DNA from: Endomychus coccineus
Taxonomy: Eukaryota; Arthropoda; Insecta; Coleoptera; Endomychidae
DNA length: 64,000 bases
NCBI GenBank assembly: GCA_958510875.1
Contig: OY294067.1
Coordinates: forward strand, 236,262,361 to 236,326,360
Direction of reading: 5' to 3'
The notes below the pieces were generated by a model. The model made no database searches. It saw nothing but the letters and a program-made list of their open reading frames with translations, and was not told the DNA's origin. Each line of letters starts with the position of its first letter. Position 1 is the stretch's first letter. The translations under genes were made by a program, and so were the position numbers. Shown here piece by piece: positions 13,090 to 24,495 of the stretch.

Positions 13090-14110
13090 CACTTGAATTA
13101 CCACCAGTTTTCTGCAAGTTGTTTAAGTTTTCATGATAAATGTGTTTCCTCCCAGCTGGACGACAGCTAGAGTTCATCCAATTCCAAGAAAAGAAAAGAA
13201 GACCCTTCCTAATAATTATAGACCCATTGCACTATTATCTATGATCTCTAAATTGATGAAAAGGACTCCCAAATCTCGAATGACCAGCAATATGAGTTTC
13301 GTCAGCAGCGATGGCAGAAATATATTGAAAACTATGGGGAATCTCTAGCTGTAGCATTGGATACCTCCAAAGCATTTGACTGGGTCGGGCACCAAAGCCT
13401 TCCTGGAAAACTTCCGTCATACGGTTTGGCGCCTGAACTTTGTCGCTTACTATCGAGTTTTATCTCACATAGATCACTGCATGTGGTGATCGAGTATCCT
13501 CCGACACAATGCCTATGAACGCTGTTGGCACCAACTTTGTTTCTGCTCCATATCAACAATCTGCTGGAAGTGACGACCTTTTTCGTCCATAGCTTTGCAG
13601 ATGATTGTACACTTTATATCGCTTTCTCATCTAGAGCCCCAATACAATGAAGCCAGAGGAGCGGGACAGAGACAGGTTGACGCAATTTATGTAGATCTGA
13701 CAAAGATTTGGATCGCACAATCTCTAATATGATGATGTCAGATACAACTATTCCTATAAAGTCTTATATCGATGCTCGAGATCACCACCAACAGCACACT
13801 CTCATGGGATAACCATGTGAGGTCCATGGCGAAAACCGCTTCACAAAAATTCGGTTGTCTAATCCATGCCAAGAGCTACTTTACATCCCAGCTGCTCCTC
13901 ATAATCTACAAAGCACATATTCGACCTTCCCTGAAGTACTGTTCACATGTTTGTAGTTCGACTCCTAAACATACACTGAAGACCTTGGATTATATCCAGA
14001 AGTGAGCTATTCGTCTGATTGATGATGTCACGATTACGAATTCATTGGCATCTCTAGAACATCGTAGAACGGTGCGCGAGATCTCCCTTTTCTATAGATG
14101 AATACTATAA
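13090..14110 (+). pseudogene. Jockey-like non-LTR reverse transcriptase relic
   Basis: Reverse transcriptase of a non-LTR retrotransposon with many breaks. Visible: WTTARVHPIPRKEKKTLPNN followed by YRPIALLSMISKLM (RT fingers); then, near 13345, ESLAVALDTSKAFDWVGHQS, whose LD-KAFD is motif A with the first catalytic Asp; then SFADDCTLY near 13590, which keeps the two Asp of motif C; and at 13772-14005 LEITTNSTLSWDNHVRSMAK with FTSQLLLIIYKAHIRPSLKY of the C-terminal region. Fragments of the same family lie at 16.3, 17.1 and 19.3 kb, and the matching endonuclease half at 35.3 kb. Confidence 0.85.
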
Positions 14111-14547
14111 ATTATAAACAACAATGCAATGTACATATTAAAATATATTAATACAATCTTGAAAGTATACTATTTGCGTGTATTTGAACGGCGGTTTACA
14201 TGGTCACAGATTACGGCTAAGGAGATATGCGGTGCTGTGAAGTCCAATTTTGTATCATCTCATCATTCCGAGTTTCATCCCCTTTGTTTCATTCTTTAAA
14301 CTTCTTGTGTGACTGAACGATGTCGCCAAATCCCGATAGCCCGCTCTCTCATACAAAGGAAATGGAAGACCATTTCTTGTCATTTCAGTAAATAATTAAT
14401 TCAGAAGTTACTATTGTGTGGTGAAACAATCATCACCACATTATAAATTAAACGCTAATTTGCGTTAATTCCAAATTTATTACGTGATCTGAAGATATCA
14501 CGATGGACATCCCAAAATTTTTGCGGGACTATAATTTTTGTACATAC

Positions 14548-14683
14548 CCACGTCCTGCCTGTAATTGAAATTTTCTTCTTGAAATTCTTTTGGTAGAAGT
14601 GAATAATCTGGGAGGAACACAAGAGGGGTCATTGCAATACTGTCTAATATTTCATCGATGCGGGCTTCCTTCACATCGCTGAC
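14548..14683 (-). CDS. Dynein heavy chain tail exon 11
   Basis: 136-nt exon reading VSDVKEARIDEILDSIAMTP, then LVFLPDYSLLPKEFQEENFN. Acceptor TTTATTTCAG; donor GTATGT at 14542-14547. It enters in phase 0 and leaves G for the split Ala of exon 12. Confidence 0.9.
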
Positions 14684-14764
14684 CTGAAATAAAAAATATA
14701 ATTTTAATCAAAAAGTTGAGTCACTAAAAATGCAATTAGGTTTCCGTCAGCTGATCAAACATCC

Positions 14765-14965
14765 TTTTGGTTCTATGGCATATACTGACACCTGATGTCA
14801 CAGGAACTATCGAAAAATTCCTCAGAATAAACACATTATGAAATAAACTGTGACGTCACATGGTCACTTGAATCTTAAAATAAGAATTTCAGACACTTCT
14901 GCAGTATCAGGTTAAATATATGTGGGTGATATTGTATATTTATAACCAGAAAAACACTGCTGCTA
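14765..14965 (-). repeat. Dispersed repeat, copy inverted relative to 17.7 kb
   Basis: Read on the minus strand this contains TTTTCTGGTTATAAATATAC, CTGCAGAAGTGTCTGAAATT, TTTTAAGATTCAAGTGAC and GTGACATCAGGTGTC. The same words in the same order occur on the plus strand at 17665-17930 and partly at 48850-48960. The jockey fragments and a P-like element lie between the two inverted copies. Confidence 0.7.
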
Positions 14966-15197
14966 GTATAATTCCACTTGAAATACTGAAGATGAATGTC
15001 AAAAATACCACTTGTAACGGGGCTATCGCGCTCAAAAACAATACAGTCACCATTTTAAAGCGATTTGCAAATCTCAACGGATATTTCCGCGAAAATCCGG
15101 ATTTTTTTTAGAACGATTACATTTCTTCCCTTATACTGGCATAGTGAGGGAAATAAAAACAGAATAGAAGCTAATACTACGGAGAGATGTCAAGAAT

Positions 15198-15802
15198 CAC
15201 GGTCGTATATACAGGTCTGGGATCTCGAAGCTGTTTCCTATGTGAAAAGTGAGTCCGCTAAGCGTCATCCGTTGCGTAGTACCAAAAGGGTGGCGCATGA
15301 TTCGAGAGATGATCTCTGGCACGTATACGACCGTGTTCTCTGGCAACTGTCATTGTTGACTTGTAAACACAAAGAATACCGGCGTTTTTAGAAAAAAATT
15401 ACGAAACCGTGCATTGTGCTGAAATGCAAAACGGGGTACAAAAGTGTAAAACAAGAGACTTCTGTTTTTAAAGTGCCGAAAGATGCGGGAATGCGAAAAA
15501 AGTGGATGCTTGCGATTCCGGATAGAAATCGTTTTAACGAGGTCTTTTATGTGTGCGAGCATGTATAACGAAAAAGGGGAAGTTATTTTTAAGATGAGTA
15601 ATACATTTTGACAAAAGTAACAGTTCTACTCCTCTCTCAAATCAGAATAGTAAATATTGCGTTACGAGAAAAATTATTTTACTTAATAATGTGATTGTTG
15701 CCATACTTCGATCCAAGCGCCTGAGCGAGGGACTACGCGTTTGGCGACATGTAAGAGACTCATGTCAAACATAGAGTTCCCAGACCTGTATGTACGACCG
15801 TG
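15198..15802 (+). mobile_element. P-element-like non-autonomous transposon, 605 bp, with THAP relic
   Basis: Ends are CACGGTCGTATATACAGGTC on the left and the complement of GACCTGTATGTACGACCGTG on the right. It is flanked by the 8-bp duplication TCAAGAAT / TCAAGAAC (15190-15197, 15803-15810); 8 bp is the P-superfamily length. Inside is a plus-strand frame resembling a THAP DNA-binding domain. Shorter relatives with the same ends are at 25779-26200 and 43434-43725. Confidence 0.9.
15390..15567 (+). pseudogene. THAP-domain start of a P-type transposase
   Basis: Frame with KPCIVLKCKTGYKSV, then SVFKVPKDAGMRKKWMLAIP and FYVCEHV before a stop. The spacing of the first Cys pair, the P-x-D/W cluster (KVPKD...KKW) and the CEH at the end fit the C2CH zinc module of THAP domains, which is the DNA-binding N terminus of P-element transposase. 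The catalytic part is missing, so this is an internal deletion derivative. There is no clear start codon. Confidence 0.75.
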
Positions 15803-16269
15803 TCAAGAACTTACGAATGTATGGAAATAGAGTTTTTTCAGAAAACCCAGAAGTAAAAAGAGAACCAAATAAGTCGAATTGGGCACAGAATTTAAATACC
15901 AGAAGTAATAGTAGGTAGACCTGATGATATGATTGCAGAAGATGTGAAGTGTGTTCGTTTTGAGGATGAGAATGAAGGCGTAACAAAAATCAGAATGTGA
16001 CTCAACTGGAAGTAATCAAGTTGAAGATGAAATGATAAAAACGACAATAATGAATTAAAAACAGAGAAGAATAATAATGAAGAACTTAGTATGAGGTGAT
16101 CAACAAGAAAGGGCAAAGCTTCATTCGGATTTCATGAACAATTTGGCTACAGTTGTATTAACATAAATCATAGTAGTGCTATGGTACCAAGTACTCGGAG
16201 ACTAGTAAGCAAGCCTAATGATAGAAAGGTTCTCCGACAATGAGAAATTTTAATTAGCTATGTAGTAGT

Positions 16270-16605
16270 GAATATCACGCTAGGTATCACCACCATCAGT
16301 ACCCTCTCATGGGACGATCATGTGAGATTCAGTGCGAAAACTGTTTCATAGTAACTTGGTTTTATATTCTGTGCCAACAGTTACTTTGCACCCCAGCAGC
16401 TCCTCATGATCTACAAAACACAGATTCACCCTATCCTCGAGTGCTGTTTATATTTTGGAGTTCAGCTTCAAAATATACGACGAAGCTCTTAGACTCTATT
16501 TACAAGAGAGCTACTCGTCCGATTGGTTGTGCCACTCCTACGAATTTAGAGACCTCCCTAGAACATCTTAGATCTCCCCCTTTTCACTTCCTTCACTATT
16601 CGTAG
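16270..16605 (+). pseudogene. Jockey-like RT C-terminal fragment
   Basis: Short piece of the same family as 13.1-14.1 kb, equivalent to its 13772-14090. It reads ...TLSWDDHVRF and, after a frame change, QLLCTPAAPHDLQNTDSPYP and LDSIYKRATRPIGCATPTNL. There are several frame changes. Confidence 0.75.
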
Positions 16606-17115
16606 CATATAGTGTAAGGTAAGTATTGTAATCGGCATTTCTGAAACGATCTAGACTATTTTTGACATAATTTATGTGTATGCGTATGCACGTAACCAAA
16701 GAGTTCTATATATAGGGAAGACAAGCTGAAAATTTCGGGCGACCGAGAAGTTAAGTTCGTTCTGACTTTGCAGCTTTGTTAATTTTCCTTCTGGTATGCG
16801 GTGCACGCTAGCGGTCTGCTTCGTATACATTTAATAATTTTTTTCGGTGGAGAAAGAAATCATGCAACAAAGGTAGAGCGAGAAGTGTGAGAAGAAACTT
16901 CCCGGTCGCCCAGCTTATACTGTGCAGACGATTGCGCCGTTCCTATTGGTCGTATTGATTTGAAATTTTCCAAAACGCTCTACAAAGATGGAAATAGGAA
17001 CTCCATCTTTTTGGGCGCGGTAGCCTCGGTAGCCTTCTTGACATCCACCTTCAGTTTTTTAAATGAAATTATGGTATTTTATTTAATATAATAATGACAA
17101 TTTTTCTTATAATAA
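16606..17115 (+). repeat. Dispersed repeat (TATAGTGTAAGGTAAGTATTG family)
   Basis: Begins CATATAGTGTAAGGTAAGTA and contains GACGATTGCGCCGTTCCTAT and GGGCGCGGTAGCC...TCCACCTTCAGTTTT. Matching words in the same order are at 48600-48850, and the first part alone at about 25605-25670. It looks like a non-coding, non-autonomous element; I could not establish its ends. Confidence 0.65.
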
Positions 17116-17119
17116 TACA

Positions 17120-17650
17120 AAAACTTGGTTTTCTATTCCGTGCAAGAGCTACTTTACATCTCAGCAGCTCATCATAATTTACAAAGCACAGATTCGACCT
17201 GTCCTGGAGTACTGTTCACATGTTTGGAGTTCGACTACCAAACATACGCTGAAGCTCTTGGATTCCATCCAGGTAAGAGGTCACACTTAAGAGTTCATTG
17301 ACCTCTCTAGAACATCGTAGAAATGTGGGAGATATCTCCCTTTTTATCTCTTGTCTTGTTCTACCACGAGATTCCAGATAGGCGGACTAGACGAGCTCAA
17401 ACTAGTCACCCCTTCACTGTCAAGCTCGAGACCTGCCGAACTTCTTCCTACCAGACAACATTTTTTTATCAAACAGCGAAGTTGTGGAACTCTTCACCTA
17501 GTGAGGCCTTTCCCTATGCCTATAACCTCCAAACCTTTAAGAAAAATACGAATACCTATCTCCACTCCCTACATTCTACTGCTGGCTCCAACGATGTTCT
17601 TCGAACACTATAGGTTTCCCTCTCGTGTAGTAAAGTATAAAAGAAAATGC
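17120..17650 (+). pseudogene. Jockey-like RT C-terminal fragment
   Basis: 3' end of another copy of the jockey-like family. The frame at 17323-17613 reads RRAQTSHPFTVKLETCRTSS, then TAKLWNSSPSEAFPYAYNLQ and TFKKNTNTYLHSL, the conserved tail of insect jockey/R1-type ORF2 (..FF-RTAKLWNSLP-EAFP..). Upstream parts are frameshifted. Confidence 0.8.
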
Positions 17651-17664
17651 ATCAGACGTATATA

Positions 17665-17935
17665 TTTAACCTGAACAAGTATCTTAAATTCTCATTTTAA
17701 GATTCAAGTGACGTCATCGATGTGAGTCAGACTATTTTATGCGTTTACTCTGTGGCAAATTGTGATAGTTCATGTGACAGCAGATGCAGATGTCAATATG
17801 CAACAAAGTTATAGGTATTATAGTGTGAATAATTTCAAAAGTCAACCTGACATCAGGTGTCAATATGAGTTTTGAAATACATTATGTAGACAGACCATTT
17901 GGATAAAATTTCAAAGTAACATAGAGTAAGTAGTA
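17665..17935 (+). repeat. Dispersed repeat, plus-strand copy
   Basis: Shares TTTTAAGATTCAAGTGACGT, CTGTGGCAAATT, GACATCAGGTGTCAATATG and ATTATGTAGAC...CCATTTGGATAAAAT with copies at 14765-14965 (inverted), 25680-25760 and 28540-28650. Confidence 0.7.
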
Positions 17936-18640
17936 AATTTTTTTTTAAGTAGTAAGTAAGTAGTAAATTTATTTTTTCCTTCTATAAATTAGTTACAATA
18001 TTTTTAGGTACAGGAAAATAGATATATTTATATATTCATAGTAAACTTAAACTATTTGATACCTAGTTCTTACAGCAATATCCATCTAAGCAAATGCTTG
18101 TGCATGGATAGAGCTGTATGTGACTCAGTAATGTGGTTGAGTTATTGAGATTTCCACTTTTAGTGAATGTATTATTTTACAATTTCAGGGAGTATTTTAT
18201 ATAAAAAAGAAGAAATAAATCATATAATGTGAAATTAAAAAATATCAACTGGGTTCAAAATGAAAAATTTTTAGAATTTAAATCTCTTAGATTTACATAA
18301 GTTATTAATGAATTTTGATTTAAGTGTATGCAATTTCAATGGAAAAATTTCTTATATATACACATATAGACAGTACATATACATATCATTGCACATAGCA
18401 CTACGTATATACTTACATATTTCAAATTAAATTTAAGAAAAGATATGTATTTTAACAATTATATATTTTATGCAAGATTTATGAAATTTGCAGATTTCAA
18501 AAGCTGATTCGTTCAGAGTGATTTCTCATTGACCTTTGATAGATAGATATAGCTCTAAAACTAAGATAAAATTTGTATGTTACATACATTTATTTAGACA
18601 TAGTGATGTTTTTATTTTTATGTTCGCGTAAATCTTTTGG
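17936..18640. other. Intron part, AT-rich, no recognised element
   Basis: Low-complexity AT-rich sequence with repeated AAGTAGTAAGTAAG near 17940-17965. No coding signal. Confidence 0.4.
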
Positions 18641-18649
18641 CAGGTTATT

Positions 18650-19030
18650 AAAGAATCGGGGCCCTAAGTAAGTGACCTACAGTTTTCTCTGCCACTGGAG
18701 TAATCATGTTAGAATTAGAGTTTTGTCTTGTATTAAGCAATGGGAAAAATGTATATTATTTTGCATTACATTAAGTATAATGGATTTTATGAATAATTGT
18801 TTTATATTACAGATTTTAGCATTTTTATAGAGATGTTGTGTTGAAAAGAGCCGAGCCTTTTTAAAAATTATTTTTAGAAGTTTATTCTGTACAATACATA
18901 ATGGCTTTAGAGTATTGTTATATGCCCCGCCCCAACCAATGATTCCATACTGAAGGATTGATTGCGCCAAGGCAAAATATACATTTTTTAGCACTTTTAG
19001 ATCTAGAAATGATCTCAACTCTCTAAAAAT
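18650..19030 (-). pseudogene. CR1/jockey-type RT C-terminal fragment
   Basis: Minus-strand frame at 18704-19018: LDLKVLKNVYFALAQSILQY, then GIIGWGGAYNNTLKPLCIVQ and NKLLKIIFKKARLFSTQHLY. The pattern L-xIYFALxQSILxYGIxxWG-Q--LKII is the conserved region after the polymerase in CR1/jockey-like ORF2 proteins. It is 5'-truncated, as is usual for these retrotransposons. Confidence 0.85.
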
Positions 19031-19059
19031 ATAAAAATATAAAACAGTTTTCTCTTCTT

Positions 19060-19240
19060 TTTTATTAATGATTCAATGTGACAATATAATTCAACATCTT
19101 TCATTAGCGGTTTCTAAATCATTTCTAATAAATTTTCTGTTCCTACAATAATATTTGAACCGCAGAAGCGTTCGAAAGCTATTTTTCTGAGAGATGTGAG
19201 GGAAATCACGTGATCAATTGATCATAGGTAGTTCCATGGA
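19060..19240. repeat. Dispersed repeat with CACGTGATCAATTGATCA
   Basis: Shares TTTCATTAGCGGTTT, TTTTCTGTTCCTACAAT and the palindromic CACGTGATCAATTGATCA with 28655-28800. The two copies are in the same orientation. Confidence 0.6.
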
Positions 19241-19345
19241 TGCTCTTTCAAAATCTCGTCTGTTAATCCAGCTAGACATCCTAAACTAGCTCAGACTGGC
19301 CACCCATTCACTGTCAGGTTCAACACCACCTGTCGCACTTCTTAC
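19240..19345 (+). pseudogene. Jockey-like tail fragment
   Basis: Contains CAGACTGGCCACCCATTCAC, matching ACTAGTCACCCCTTCACTGT at 17400 (encoding T[SG]HPFTV). A short remnant ending about 45 bp from exon 10. Confidence 0.55.
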
Positions 19346-19390
19346 TGGTTGTCCAACAATAATATTTTTGCAATACATTTGGAAACTTAC

Positions 19391-19659
19391 CTCTTTCACG
19401 AATAGCTGAACTCCATCCAACACATCTGTCGTATGTTGACAAAATTGTGGTATTTTCATGGATGTCCAGGTGATGGTGGAGAAAGCTTCAATAAACGCCA
19501 TTTCCATTTTTAGAAGGCTTGAACGCATCAATGGTAGAAATAACACGGGGATCGTGGACCGTATCAAGTCATTTCTATCAACTAATCGTTTAACTATTTC
19601 AAAAGAGTTTAAAATCTTCTGTTTGCAAAACATTAAAACTTGTCCAACATCAGGAACAG
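19391..19659 (-). CDS. Dynein heavy chain tail exon 10
   Basis: 269-nt exon reading AVPDVGQVLMFCKQKILNSF, then LVDRNDLIRSTIPVLFLPLM and FSTITWTSMKIPQFCQHTTD. The IPVxFxPLM...E.AFxxxxxxxTWTSM segment is strongly conserved in axonemal heavy chains. Acceptor AATTTCAG; donor GTAAGT at 19385-19390. It enters with a split Ala codon and leaves in phase 0. Confidence 0.95.
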
Positions 19660-19689
19660 CTGAAATTTGTAATGCCTTTTAGAGTAACA

Positions 19690-20500
19690 TTCTGAATATT
19701 AAATGAGCTCAAATATATTCACTGTGTAACATATTATTATACATTATATTATATTAGCCAATCTGAAATAAAAGAAACTAACATACAATGCACAGTAAGT
19801 TAGAACGTTCTGAAATTCGGAAGAAAACTTGAACTGCAGTTAAGAAAAGGAAACAAGAACTTGGTTTTACGTTACACCTTCATAACAATGCTGATGAAAC
19901 GGATTTAAATGGCTAACTTTTATCAAAACATATGTTTCATATTCTATTAGCAAAAAAAGCTCCTAGTAGCGAAGAACTTTATTAAATAAGAATAAGAACT
20001 ACAAATATCTTCTTACCAACCAGGTAAGCTTAACTTATTCTTCTGCTAAGATCAACTAAATTCTACGAAACAATGAACGAAACAAGTATAACTGAAGATA
20101 AAAGTGGATATTAATTAACTTGTTCATAGATAACTAGAGCTTCATAAGTAAGAAACAATGAGAGGTAGGGTTCATGAATGGTATCGAGGTCTAGAGACTA
20201 TCAAGTACGGGTACCAATAATAAAGTAAAAGTAAGGTAAAGTATAGTGTTATATTTTACAATTGTGATTCACATTAATTAAAAATTTTATTCATAGATAT
20301 TATACCTTATTATTTATTAATGGAAAGGAAAAAACAAAGGAAGCAAAAATTATCACGAAGTCCGTGACATTTCAACTTGATTAATAGATATTATTCATTT
20401 ATTCAGAGGATCATTATTAAAATATATAAATTGTGAATATTCCCCTGTGATGTTAAAATAATAATTAGTAGGTTATTATTTCATTTATTCACATCCTCGG
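19690..20500. other. Intron part, AT-rich, no recognised element
   Basis: No coding signal, inverted repeat or terminal motif recognised. Confidence 0.4.
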
Positions 20501-20522
20501 GGGCATTGCTTGCTAGACTATA

Positions 20523-21000
20523 TTATTGCCCCTTCTGGGCTATAGACAACTCCCACCTACTCGTGTTAGCTGTGTTATCAGGAACGTGGACGAGTAACCG
20601 ATCTCCATTCAAATAGCGGCTGTGAATCAGTTCCGACCAGCCATCTGTGATAAGAAGGCACTGCGCCGTGGCATTTATGGGTAAAACGTTATGTGGTGCA
20701 CCGTTTACCTTTGTTTCGCCCCATCCTAAAGACAAAGACTACTTTACGCGGAAACCTACATGCATTTTGGTACAATAGGCATCGTGGCTGCTGACTATCC
20801 CACTCGTTTACCTGTATTAGCCTAAGCGACGTTTGGGAGCAATCGGTCTCGTTCAAGTTTGGCCTGCCGTATATGTCTACCCCGGCCGTGAATACGTTCC
20901 GACCAGCAACTCTGGGATAATAAGCACGGTTTCGTGGTTCTAGTGGTGAAACATTATGTGGTGCCCAGTTCACCGGATTTTTTGCAGTGGCAGCTGTTAG
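20523..21000. repeat. GC-rich block made of two diverged direct repeats
   Basis: Two units of about 160 bp, one ending near 20700 and one near 20970, share GTTCCGACCAGC-A--T--GATAA, GAAACATTATGTGGTGC (AAACGTTATGTGGTGC in the other), and CGGTCTC (CGATCTC) followed by AAGT/AAAT. The block is much richer in GC than its surroundings. Minus-strand frames at 20523-20735 and 20689-21039 both contain APHNV, which reflects the DNA duplication. I recognise no family; it may belong to the SINE or composite element next to it. Confidence 0.6.
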
Positions 21001-21164
21001 TTTAAATAAGCCTATTAATTTTCTTAGTCTCATTTTCAAATTATTTATATGATGATTCTAGTTCAATATGTCATCTATTGTTATTCCAAGATATTTTATG
21101 TTGGTAACTCTTTCGATTACTAACTAACAACTGCAATTTAATTCTAAACATCCAAAGTTATGTA

Positions 21165-21556
21165 TTTCTAAGGTGCCGAAAGCCGGCATTGAACGACGAC
21201 GACGAAAGGGTGTAAAGTTCTTGGTAGTTCGGACCCCCTCCTGTGCTTGGTCAAAAGTAACGAATTTGCTGAAGTGGGGCATTTATAGTTAAGGCAGCAC
21301 AAAACGCTGTGGAATAACTTGGGCTCCAATTTCACATAAGTCGAGTAGGCCAACTAGAGGGCGACCTTGAGTGGCAACATTCTTGCCTGAAAGCCCAGAT
21401 AAATGACGCAGATCAAGATCTTATACTCAGGCGCATGTGGACACGCCCATCAACGGTGTTTAACGTAAAACATTGAACGATAGGCGGGATTCGAACCCAC
21501 ATTCCTGGATGTCTAGTCCAAGCGTGTTCACCAATTACACTACTTTGGTCCCGTCC
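21165..21556 (-). mobile_element. tRNA-derived SINE
   Basis: Read on the minus strand it begins GACGGGACCAAAGTAGTGTA. RNA polymerase III box A (TAGTGTAATTGG, 21531-21542) and box B (GGTTCGAATCC, 21487-21497) both match consensus and are properly spaced. The 3' acceptor strand does not pair with GGGACC, so it is tRNA-like rather than a tRNA gene. A body of about 300 bp follows and ends GCCGGCTTTCGGCACC. A second head in the opposite orientation sits at about 21835-21865. Confidence 0.82.
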
Positions 21557-21872
21557 GAGTCTTTTATTTTATGAATATAAGCCTCTGAAAGGATAGTAGA
21601 TCATTAATGAACACTATGTGATTCGATGCACCGCTATAGATCATTGAATGAGTACTGTCAGAGTAGTTGCCAATCATAGACTCATAGATACACTCATCAA
21701 TTCGAAACGATTGAACTTTAGTAGAGGAATGAGCGTTAATAGTTGATCAATAGAGGAGCATCGAATCGCATTGTGTTCATCAATAATCTACTCTCATTTC
21801 AGAGGTTTATATTTATAAAAATATAAGACTCTGACGGGACCAAAGCGGTGTAATTGGTAGTTCAAAGTTTTT
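21545..21872. repeat. Palindrome joining two SINE heads
   Basis: Left arm TTTGGTCCCGTCCGAGTCTT is mirrored by right arm GACTCTGACGGGACCAAAG. Beyond it, TATAAGCCTCTGAAA-G-TAGTAGAT-ATTAATGAACAC pairs with its complement over roughly 110 bp, at lower identity inward. Two copies of the SINE 5' region therefore sit head to head. Confidence 0.75.
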
Positions 21873-22364
21873 TTGTTTAATTGGCCACAATTCCATTCCG
21901 TGTAAGTACATTAGAAATACGGAATTAAATTTTATGAATTATGACGATAACTTTGATAATTTAACAATGATGAGCACAATGCGATTTGATGCCCCATAGA
22001 TAAATTATTACGCACATTCATCTAAGTCTAATCGTTTTTGAGAAGTGCAGATATGAGTATTACTATGGTTGGCAACTACTTTTTTGCATTAAGTCTTGAA
22101 ACTTATGGAAGGATTTCGCGAATAATAACCAATGTATTTATATAGTATAGATATGTATTCTACCTAGTAAAATTGAACGTGATGAAACATAAGTAACAAT
22201 TGTAATCTACATAGGAAGTAATGCTGAAATTCATTTCTCATATTTGTCTTTAGTTCTAAAAACGAATCATGCCTGAAAGTGAATAATGGGTGGAATAATC
22301 AAAAGACCATTATTACCATTATACCATTATCTAGAAGCAAAAATTAAATCAAAGTTATACTTAC

Positions 22365-22491
22365 CTAATTTCAAAGTATACATATACTCAGCTTCTCTAA
22401 TCACTTCAATTATATAGGGATCAAAATTCACCATATATCTTCTACTTGTTGGATTTTTGATCAAGATTGGCGTATTCAGACATCCGCGAAC
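22365..22491 (-). CDS. Dynein heavy chain tail exon 9
   Basis: 127-nt exon reading VRGCLNTPILIKNPTSRRYM, then VNFDPYIIEVIREAEYMYTL. VNFDxxIxExIREAxxM is a strong signature of the dynein heavy chain tail. Acceptor ATATTTCAG; donor GTAAGT at 22359-22364. It leaves G for the split Ala of exon 10. Confidence 0.95.
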
Positions 22492-22702
22492 CTGAAATAT
22501 TTCGTTATTCGTTAATAGAATGAATTGCTTTCATTTTCGAAAAAAAATTTAATTCTCAGATTACGTGCCTTTTTTTGATAAATAGGCGAAAAATATATGT
22601 GGAGAAAAATGCAAAAATTCATCATATTAAAAATTCATAATTTATCGGAGGATTAAACCTTATGAAGAATCATTGTTATGAGCAAAATAGATATAATATA
22701 TT

Positions 22703-22705
<3 letters not shown>

Positions 22706-22767
<62 letters not shown>
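22706..22767. repeat. (TC)n microsatellite
   Basis: About 31 uninterrupted CT dinucleotides, then a short imperfect continuation to about 22778. Confidence 0.98.
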
Positions 22768-22789
22768 TTCTCTCTCTACCGCATAATAT

Positions 22790-24490
22790 TAACTTAATAA
22801 TTTTGTAACGTGTTTTTATAATACTCACTCTATTATATTATCTATAGATTGAAATTAGACAAACAGTACTTCTTTCTATTATTTAGGTTTTATTCAGAAT
22901 TCACTTTTTAAGAAGTCTTATTTTTGAGGTTCAAGACTATTGAGAATCCAGTGACAATAACAATAACAATAAGCAGATCGACAATTATTATCTATTCATC
23001 ACTAATGAGTAAAGAGAGTAGCGTGTGACGTGATTTTTACTGTGTCACAGTGTGTCATTACATTACAAGAGGTGAACGTGATACCACTTAAGCCATAATT
23101 ACGGCAAATTTGTGGTGATTGCAAATAAATAGTGCGGGAGTTGATTTTATGTGTCACTTTATCATGACGACAATTTTCACAATGCAGATGCGCGCAACTT
23201 GCATCACGCATACTCAACCACCCTACATAATGCATATTGGCGACGAGTTATGACTTCTTTATATAAAGAGATCGTGAGAAAATTAGAATGGAAGTTTATA
23301 GATAACAGAAAAAACGGTGTAAAAGTATTTTATACTTCAGGGAGAATTTTAGAAGAAAGTAGAACTCGATCGATCAAATCTATTTTGGAATACAATTTTT
23401 AAATATTACAAAATGAATATTTATTATGGATGAACAATTCTTGCATTAGGGCAGGGTCTGGTAATTGTGTTCGTACGTGCGTGATTGAAAATGTTGAAGT
23501 CGTGAGCGTGCGTGAGTCTCATTGACGTGATTGTTCCTGTGCGTGAAATCTTCAGTGCGTGAGCGTGAGTCAAATATGGGTCATCCATAAATTACGTCAC
23601 ACGTTAAGGAAGAGGGCAGAGTCTACAAAATGTGACATAGAGGGGTGGGGAGGATGAGAGTCACAAACTGCGTGACCACATAGCTAAAAATCCATTAGCC
23701 ACAGATTACAGGGCAATCTATGGTGTGACTGATCCAACCCTAAATCAAGGGGAAGAGGACTATGGTATATAGGCCCAGGTACTGTCACTCAAAGGAACCC
23801 CTAAGTGAGTGTGATAATACTGAAAAATTATATTTTTCTCTTCATAAAGTACTTTGAGGGACCCTATATGTTTTGGCCCCAAGCCTCCTTTTTCCTTAAT
23901 TTGGCATTTAACGGAACCAAGCAAATTAGTAATACCCGCTATACGTAGAATATGGAAGGCGCAGTCCGAAGATATGTGAAAAAATCAAAGCTAAGGAAAT
24001 ATTCAGAAAGACACGAAAACGAACCAGTATAATATTTTAAAGTCAAAAACTTTCTGCCAAGTGCGAGCTTATTCATCTACTCGTGTCTCGCGTCGTCTCA
24101 GACGATATTGATACACGGATAGTCTTATGTGAATTTTTACAGCGAAAATTTAAGGTCCTTATTCGGGACCGATAAAAAGTTATCTGGGAAATTGCGAACC
24201 ATGTAATATTTTACAATATCGTGTTGGCTAATATTTGGGGCCAATTAGTAATTGACGGTTTTGCTGCAGTTGCTGAGTACGTTAAACCAACAGAAAACAA
24301 ATTGGAAATCAAATCACCTGCAATTTATGGATAGTCCCTAACAATATTTTCATGCTGAAAATATAATTTAATCCATGAATCATACGTGAACATATTTATT
24401 TGAATGGAGTAAGCATTATTTTAGCAATATAGTTAGTCTTTTCCTCATGTCTATGATTATGAATCCTGTATTTGAAAATTATAAAAAATA
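22790..24490. other. Intron with GC-richer, TACGTCAC-containing stretch
   Basis: At 23480-23580 GTGAGCGTGCGTGAG-type words repeat, followed by GGTCATCCATAAATTACGTC at 23579, a phrase I associate with dispersed insect repeats but cannot assign. The plus-strand frame at 23151-23402 matches nothing I know. The rest is featureless. Confidence 0.4.
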
Positions 24491-24495
24491 CTTAC

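Noticed and set aside
21478..21556. tRNA gene (anticodon loop CTAGACA)
   Set aside because: Box A and B are good but the acceptor strands do not pair and a long shared body follows, so it is a SINE head.
22706..22778. CRISPR-like or regulatory array
   Set aside because: It is a plain dinucleotide microsatellite; no spacer structure is present anywhere in the window.
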